Below are positions 5,172-9,355 of a stretch of 9,355 nt of DNA, piece after piece (position 1 is the first letter of the stretch; each line of letters starts with the position of its first letter). Origin of the DNA: Candidatus Nitrosopolaris nunavutensis (GTDB taxonomy: Archaea > Thermoproteota > Nitrososphaeria > Nitrososphaerales > Nitrososphaeraceae); assembly GCA_002501855.1 (NCBI GenBank), contig DAOM01000044.1:1446-10800 (forward strand). The letters run 5' to 3'. Under the pieces are notes generated by a model that worked only from the letters and a program-made list of their open reading frames with translations, did not search any database and was not told the DNA's origin. The translations under genes and the position numbers were made by a program.

Positions 5172-5621
5172 ATGGCACGCATTCATGCTCATACTCGAGG
5201 CAAGTCTCATTCAGTTCGCCCAACGTCTAAAAATGCACCGCCATGGCTCACGTCGAGTCATACAGAGCTCACTTCCATAGTTATTCAACTATCCAAAGAA
5301 GGCCTTACGCCCAGTGCGATAGGGACTCGGATGCGAGACGAATATGGTATACCTCTTCTGAAGACGATTATGGATAAGACCATAACTGAAATAAGGAGTG
5401 AAAATGGAATCAAACAGGATATGCCAGAAGATTTAAACCAACTGGTACAGAAGGCTCTAGCACTACAAAGACATTTGAGATCTCACAATACTGATAACAG
5501 AAACGTCCGCGCGCTTGAATTGATCGAAGCCAAGATTCACAGGTTATCGAAATATTATAAGCGTAATGAGAAAATTCCCAAAAATTGGAAATACGCCTCA
5601 GTTATTGCCCAGCTCGAGTAA
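5172..5621 (+). CDS. rps15: 30S ribosomal protein uS15 (archaeal/eukaryotic type)
   Basis: The 149-residue protein begins MARIHAHTRGKSHSVRP, the hallmark N-terminal extension of archaeal S15 and eukaryotic uS15, and continues with PPW at residues 23-25. The S15 core follows, with GLTPSAIGTRMRDEYGIP (44-61), a helix with MPEDLNQLVQKALALQRHL, and the rRNA-binding segment ending in IEAKIHRLSKYYKRN. It binds helix 22 and the central domain of 16S rRNA during platform assembly. It is the first gene of an operon with a RecJ-like nuclease (9-base gap), pcc1 and serS, an arrangement known in archaea. The start is set by the TATA box 26 bases upstream. The divergent neighbour is the signal-peptide membrane gene. 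Confidence 0.95.
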   Translation: MARIHAHTRGKSHSVRPTSKNAPPWLTSSHTELTSIVIQLSKEGLTPSAIGTRMRDEYGIPLLKTIMDKTITEIRSENGIKQDMPEDLNQLVQKALALQRHLRSHNTDNRNVRALELIEAKIHRLSKYYKRNEKIPKNWKYASVIAQLE

Positions 5622-5630
5622 GACCACACA

Positions 5631-7070
5631 ATGTACGGTAGAGGGCTTGAAGAAGCTATAAAACCTTTTTGTGAAAAGATCAGATCTGTGGCAGAAGATG
5701 ACAGTAATACTTGCATTATGACGCACCTTGATGCAGATGGCTTAATCTCTGCAAGTATCATTTCCATGACCTTATTGAGATTGGGTGCTAAGTGCGTAGT
5801 AAGGCCCATCTCTGATATGGCCCCTGCTGTCATAGAGCAAATGAAATCCGAAGCTCATGACTTTTACATAATATCTGACCTTGGCTCAGGCTTGGGCGCT
5901 GCGCTGAACGACGCACTTGGCGATAGATGGATAATCATTGACCATCATCAACTTCCTGACGAAGAGCTGACTGGGCCTTACTCAGCACACATCCTAAACG
6001 CATTCAGATACCGCATCGACGGCGGATCTGAGATTTCTTCGGGCGGATTAGCATATCTCCTTGCGAACCAGATTGAAAAAAGAAACTGGGACCTTTCCCC
6101 CATTGCCGTCGTATCCGCAATATCGGATAACCAGGATCAAGGCGATAAGAAATCGCTTATCAGTATAAATTCAGAAATTATTAAGACAGCCGAGTCTCAT
6201 GGACTAATTACCGTCGACTTAGATCTAATATTTACCGGGAGAGAAACGAAGCCACTCCATGAAGCGCTGGCATCTACATCATTCCCTTATATTGAAGGTA
6301 TAACTTGGAACAGGGAAAATGCCTATACTGTGATTAAGAATTCAGGAGTAAGGATGATGGAAAACGGCAGATGGCGAGTACTTGCAGAGCTTCCGCAAGA
6401 GGAGAAAAGTATCATCCTGGACGCCATTGTAAAATTTGTCGCAACTTCTTCAAAATATAAAACAGAGAACCTGACGGAAAACCTTGTAGGGTATACATAT
6501 ACACTTGTCAATGAGGATCTAAGAAGTCAATTACGCGACGCTAGGGAATTTTCGACACTGCTAAATGCATGTGGAAGAACTGGAAGGGCAGGTATAGGTG
6601 TTGGAATCTGTATGGGCGATAGGTATGCCTGTCTGACTGAGGGGGAACAAATTGCCGACACGTATAGAGCAATCCTTGCGAAGTCTATCTCTACGATTCT
6701 CACTGAAAAGTGGCGCGCAATTGACAGTGGACGATCGATTTTTGTCAACGCAGAGAATCTGCTAGCTGAGGAGATGCTTGGGGCCGTATCTTCCGTACTG
6801 AGCGGATCACCCACTCTTGGTGATCGAGTGCTCTTCGTGTGGACCGTTAGCAGCGACGGTATGCACAAATTTTCTTGTAGGAAATGCATCGGTTGCAAAT
6901 CGGGATCGGATCTAGGTTTAGTTGTTAGAAATTGCGCGGAATCTGTTGGCGGAATAGGAGACGGTCATAAGGCAGCTGCAAGATGTAAAGTTCCGTCTAG
7001 CAGACTGGAAGATTTTGTCTCTTGCGTAAGGAGGGCAATACTTGACTCCAAATACACCAACTCCTCCTGA
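5631..7070 (+). CDS. archaeal RecJ-like DHH-family nuclease
   Basis: This is a 479-residue member of the DHH/DHHA1 phosphoesterases, archaeal RecJ/GAN/Cdc45-like branch. It is a Mn-dependent single-strand nuclease by family, with proposed roles in replication with GINS or in RNA processing. The catalytic motifs are present: THLDADG (31-37), ISDLGSG with D83, the signature DHH (104-106), and SAISDNQDQG with D166 and D169. The C-terminal DHHA1 domain ends in GGIGDGHKAAA (440-450) with the substrate-binding Gly-His. An oddity is that, where family members usually have a plain S-x-R segment, it reads SCRKCIGC (415-422), a C-x2-C-x2-C cluster with further Cys at 435 and 452. All metal ligands of the DHH domain are intact, so an active enzyme is expected. 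It follows rps15 by 9 bases, and the true start of pcc1 overlaps its 3' end by 29 bases. Confidence 0.9.
   Translation: MYGRGLEEAIKPFCEKIRSVAEDDSNTCIMTHLDADGLISASIISMTLLRLGAKCVVRPISDMAPAVIEQMKSEAHDFYIISDLGSGLGAALNDALGDRWIIIDHHQLPDEELTGPYSAHILNAFRYRIDGGSEISSGGLAYLLANQIEKRNWDLSPIAVVSAISDNQDQGDKKSLISINSEIIKTAESHGLITVDLDLIFTGRETKPLHEALASTSFPYIEGITWNRENAYTVIKNSGVRMMENGRWRVLAELPQEEKSIILDAIVKFVATSSKYKTENLTENLVGYTYTLVNEDLRSQLRDAREFSTLLNACGRTGRAGIGVGICMGDRYACLTEGEQIADTYRAILAKSISTILTEKWRAIDSGRSIFVNAENLLAEEMLGAVSSVLSGSPTLGDRVLFVWTVSSDGMHKFSCRKCIGCKSGSDLGLVVRNCAESVGGIGDGHKAAARCKVPSSRLEDFVSCVRRAILDSKYTNSS
7030..7034 (+). promoter_or_regulatory. Shine-Dalgarno GGAGG of pcc1
   Basis: GGAGG (within AAGGAGGG, 7028-7035) lies inside the end of the RecJ-like gene, 7 bases before TTG at 7042. 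It is the best Shine-Dalgarno sequence in the window. It marks the pcc1 start 70 bases upstream of the ATG at 7112, which has no such signal. Confidence 0.65.
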
Positions 7071-7312
7071 AATATCTGCCTTTATTCAAATAAGGTTCAA
7101 AAAAAAAAGCAATGTATGCTGTACTAAGGTCATTAATAGCTGATAACACTGACTTTCCTAATGGACTATCAATAGAAATGTCACCAAGGGATTATGATAA
7201 TAATTTGCTTCTTTGTCTTTCCTGCAAGGTTGGATTTGAAACGTTACTAAACACTATAAATGAACTATTAGAGCATATTTCGATAGCTCAAAAAGTGATC
7301 TCGCATGCTTGA
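7042..7312 (+). CDS. pcc1: KEOPS complex subunit Pcc1, split by an A10 frameshift
   Basis: Pcc1 is the small dimerising subunit of KEOPS, which makes the t6A37 modification of tRNA. From TTG at 7042 (GGAGG 7 bases upstream) the frame encodes MTPNTPTPPE then SAFIQIRFKKK, the first strand of Pcc1. It then meets ten A's (7099-7108), after which this frame stops at 7141. The rest of Pcc1 is one frame over: AMYAVLRSLIADN (helix 1), the strands LSIEMSP and LLLCLSCK, and the last helix LLNTINELLEHISIAQKVI. Removing one A joins them as RFKKKAMYAVLRSL, giving 89 residues, a normal Pcc1. A start at the ATG at 7112 would give 66 residues without the first strand. So the gene is broken, mis-sequenced, or expressed by slippage. 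It overlaps the RecJ-like gene by 29 bases and serS by 8. Confidence 0.75.
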
Positions 7313-8582
7313 CCCGAAACTCTTGAAGGAAAATCCACAGCTTCTCAGAAGTATGTTAGAAAACCGGAAATTTGAATTTCCTCTAGACGATTTGATTGCG
7401 CTGGACAAAAGGCGCAGGGAGTTAACTGTTCAAGTTGAGGAATTTAAGCATAAAAAAAATTTGCTAGCGCGGGCAATATCAAACAAGCTAAAAGCTCATG
7501 AAGATTCAGTCTCAGAAAGGGAAGAGATGAAGGAAATCGGCACCAAACTTTTGGAGACGGAGCAAGAAAAGAAAGCAGTAGACGCTAAGTTCAGAGCGTC
7601 AATGATGACTCTTCCTAATATTATAGATAAATCAGTTCCAATTGGGAGCGATGAAAAAGACAACGTGATTCTCAAATATCATGGTGCAATCACGAATTTC
7701 GATTTTTTTCTCAAAGATCATGTTGATATAGCAAACTCGCTTGGATTGCTTGATATAGAACGCGCCGCAAAGATAGCAGGTGCAAGGTTTTATTTTTTAA
7801 AAAATGAGCTAGTAAAGTTGAATCTGGCTTTGATTAACTATGCGCTTGATTTTTTAGCTGAAAAAGGATACACTCTTGCACAGCCGCCCTTCATGATAAG
7901 AAAAGAGGCAATGGAGGGAGCAGTGATACTTGCTGACTTTGAAGACATGATTTACAAAATCGAAAATGATGATCTGTATATGATAGGGACTTCCGAACAT
8001 TCGATGGCTTCGATGCACATGAACGAGATCTTAGATGGAAAGGACTTACCGTTGCGCTATGCTAGCACTAGCCCTTGCTTCAGGAAAGAAGCTGGTGCAC
8101 ACGGAAAGGACACGAAGGGCATTTTCAGGGTACATCAATTTGAGAAAGTTGAACAATTTGTTTACTCGCGGCCTGAAGAATCAGAACTACAGCATGAACG
8201 AATGTTGGAAATAACTGAGGAATTCTACGAGAAGCTCGGGATTCCTTATCGTACAGTCTTACTATGTTCCGCAGATCTGGGGAAGACTTCCTCTAAAACG
8301 TTCGATATTGAGGCATGGATGCCAAGTCAGAATGCGTACAGAGAAATCGTCTCATGCTCAAATTGCACAGATTTCCAAGCTCGCAGACTCGTCACAAGAT
8401 TCAGGGATAAGATCAATGAACAAACCAGATTTGTTCATACTTTGAACAGCACTCTCGTGGCTACGGAAAGAACGATGGCATGTATTATGGAAAATTACCA
8501 GACTTCAAATGGAACCGTCGAGGTTCCTGATGTACTTCACCAATACATGGCAGGGATGAAGGAAATTCGCTGTAAAAATTGA
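7305..8582 (+). CDS. serS: seryl-tRNA synthetase (class IIa)
   Basis: This enzyme charges tRNA-Ser with serine in two ATP-dependent steps. At 425 residues it is full length for the ordinary (bacterial/eukaryotic-like) SerRS, not the rare methanogen type. The N-terminal long coiled coil that grips the tRNA extra arm spans about residues 28-103. The catalytic core shows TSE (229-231), motif 2 with FRKEAGAHGKDTKG (259-272) and FRVHQFEKVE (274-283), DIEAWMPSQ (334-342), REIVSCSNCTDFQARR (346-361), and motif 3 ERTMACIMENYQ (388-399). Motif 3 reads T-E-R where many relatives have small residues before the conserved Arg, but the Arg is kept. The ATG lies inside the end of pcc1 (8-base overlap), so translation is coupled to a KEOPS subunit. 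It converges on amoB. Confidence 0.96.
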   Translation: MLDPKLLKENPQLLRSMLENRKFEFPLDDLIALDKRRRELTVQVEEFKHKKNLLARAISNKLKAHEDSVSEREEMKEIGTKLLETEQEKKAVDAKFRASMMTLPNIIDKSVPIGSDEKDNVILKYHGAITNFDFFLKDHVDIANSLGLLDIERAAKIAGARFYFLKNELVKLNLALINYALDFLAEKGYTLAQPPFMIRKEAMEGAVILADFEDMIYKIENDDLYMIGTSEHSMASMHMNEILDGKDLPLRYASTSPCFRKEAGAHGKDTKGIFRVHQFEKVEQFVYSRPEESELQHERMLEITEEFYEKLGIPYRTVLLCSADLGKTSSKTFDIEAWMPSQNAYREIVSCSNCTDFQARRLVTRFRDKINEQTRFVHTLNSTLVATERTMACIMENYQTSNGTVEVPDVLHQYMAGMKEIRCKN

Positions 8583-8606
8583 GTCTCTGCATTCCAGTCG
8601 AATGAT

Positions 8607-8695
8607 ATGCCCTCTCTAAAACTAAAGCAAGCTTGGTCTAATTATAGCCATTGAAGAGGCATCAATATTGAAAAAGAAAATGAAGGAAAAAAGGA
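8607..8695. terminator. shared terminator region between serS and amoB
   Basis: The 126-base convergent gap holds an imperfect inverted repeat, ATGCCCTCT (8607-8615) with AGAGGCAT (8655-8662), one bulged C. It also holds an A-rich stretch (8671-8695) that on the - strand gives CCTTTTTTCC and two more T-runs directly after amoB. The T-runs are a good archaeal terminator for amoB. For serS only the inverted repeat is visible. Confidence 0.45.
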
Positions 8696-8708
8696 ATTGA
8701 GAGCTTTC

Positions 8709-9266
8709 TTATATGACTTGCCACGGTCTTGTTGCGAAAGTTACACCTAGTCCCGCACCGATCACAATAACCTGATAGGCAACGTTACCCCACGGAACTG
8801 GTTTCAATATGGCAGGACCTGTGACTTGAACAGTTTGTCCTGGTCCTAGACCTGGGCCTATGTGTTCAATGTTGAGTTGAGTGTGCACATGGTATATTGC
8901 TGGCTCCAACGCTCGCACAGTGATTGAATATGGTATCGTTTGTTGTGGTTGAATTGTAAAGATGTTCCCGGGTGGATCCCTCGCTAGAAATTCCCATCTG
9001 TTGCCCGCATTTACGGAATCGCTGAACAATGATAACCAAGCTCTAAGCGGCGTGTTGACGAGACTTTGAAGAGTACCTGTTACTGTAAGTGTATCACCGG
9101 TGTGGAGTGTCTGAGCGGAAAATGACTCATCTAGGATTCTAACAAATCTACTCTGAAGCTGTGCCTGAACACCGTGCGCATGCGCCATTGGCATGTAAGC
9201 AAACCCAGTTGACAAGACGGTTAGTGCGGCTACGATCGTCACGGCTATAGTCTGAGTCTTCATCAT
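8709..9266 (-). CDS. amoB: ammonia monooxygenase subunit B
   Basis: This is the membrane-anchored, outward-facing copper subunit of AMO, which oxidises ammonia to hydroxylamine. At 185 residues it is the normal short archaeal form, with one cupredoxin-like domain and one anchor. A signal peptide (1-30) is cleaved after MAHA, leaving H31 as the mature N-terminus; with H126 and H128 (YHVHTQ) it matches the three-His copper site known from PmoB. Family landmarks are HGVQAQLQSRF, SDSVNAGNRWE, LARDPPGN, GPGLGPGQTVQV and the C-terminal TFATRPWQVI. The C-terminal helix covers about 160-176. A TATA-like box at 9300-9307 predicts a leader of about 10 bases. It is a single-gene unit, followed by T-runs. 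No amoA, amoX or amoC is in the window, as expected for Nitrososphaerales. The start is either of two adjacent ATGs (9266 or 9263). Confidence 0.97.
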   Translation of the reverse strand: MMKTQTIAVTIVAALTVLSTGFAYMPMAHAHGVQAQLQSRFVRILDESFSAQTLHTGDTLTVTGTLQSLVNTPLRAWLSLFSDSVNAGNRWEFLARDPPGNIFTIQPQQTIPYSITVRALEPAIYHVHTQLNIEHIGPGLGPGQTVQVTGPAILKPVPWGNVAYQVIVIGAGLGVTFATRPWQVI

Positions 9267-9299
9267 GGTTTTATACTATGGTACCAGATAAGGAAGAAA

Positions 9300-9307
9300 G
9301 ATATATG
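9300..9307 (-). promoter_or_regulatory. amoB: TATA box of amoB
   Basis: On the - strand this is CATATATC preceded by the purine-rich GCAAAG. Its centre is about 37 bases from the ATG at 9266, predicting a start near 9277 and a leader of about 10 bases, slightly longer than the other leaderless genes here. Only about 50 bases lie beyond it before the window ends, so upstream regulatory sites cannot be judged. Confidence 0.5.
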
Positions 9308-9355
9308 CTTTGCTGTAGCCGGAATATTTTTGGTCGAGCAGACGAATTTCGAATT

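Noticed and set aside
1..9355. Mobile elements, CRISPR arrays or phage genes
   Set aside because: There is no transposase, integrase, terminal inverted repeats with target duplications, or regularly spaced repeats. All recognised genes are ordinary chromosomal archaeal genes.

Overview
The window is a piece of an ammonia-oxidising archaeon (Thaumarchaeota/Nitrososphaeria). Three things show this: a full-length archaeal AmoB with its copper-binding histidines, archaeal/eukaryotic-type ribosomal proteins eS1 and uS15, and archaeal RNase P protein subunits. AmoB stands alone here, without amoA, amoX and amoC beside it. That favours the soil (Nitrososphaerales, group I.1b) type over the marine amoA-amoX-amoC-amoB cluster. 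Assignment to that order is an inference.

Layout. (1) 1-864: a 54-residue single-helix membrane protein and a 163-residue protein resembling a PH/GRAM domain, both + strand. (2) 888-1367: an unrecognised Trp-rich gene on the - strand. (3) 1601-3617: a tight + strand RNA-processing operon, eS1, then a DUF54 RNA-binding protein, then RNase P subunits Rpp30 and Pop5, with overlapping junctions. (4) 3618-4191: 574 bases without a gene, rich in inverted repeats, possibly holding a structured RNA. (5) 4192-5030, - strand: two small membrane proteins, one with two helices and one with a signal peptide plus a C-terminal helix. They are candidates for the archaea-specific accessory AMO subunits. (6) 5172-8582: a + strand information-processing operon, uS15, a RecJ-like DHH nuclease, the KEOPS subunit Pcc1 and SerS, with short gaps or overlaps. 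(7) 8709-9266, - strand: amoB.

Most transcription-unit starts share one design: a TATA-like box centred about 26-30 bases upstream of the start codon, which implies leaderless or nearly leaderless mRNAs. Genes inside operons start by overlap with the gene before or, for pcc1, from a clear Shine-Dalgarno sequence.

The most unusual point is pcc1. Its start (TTG at 7042, with GGAGG 7 bases upstream) and its conserved body lie in different frames, joined at a run of ten A's. One A fewer restores a normal Pcc1. Sequencing error, true mutation and transcriptional slippage are all possible. The second point of interest is the pair of small membrane proteins about 3.7 kb from amoB. No mobile element, CRISPR array, tRNA or rRNA gene was seen.
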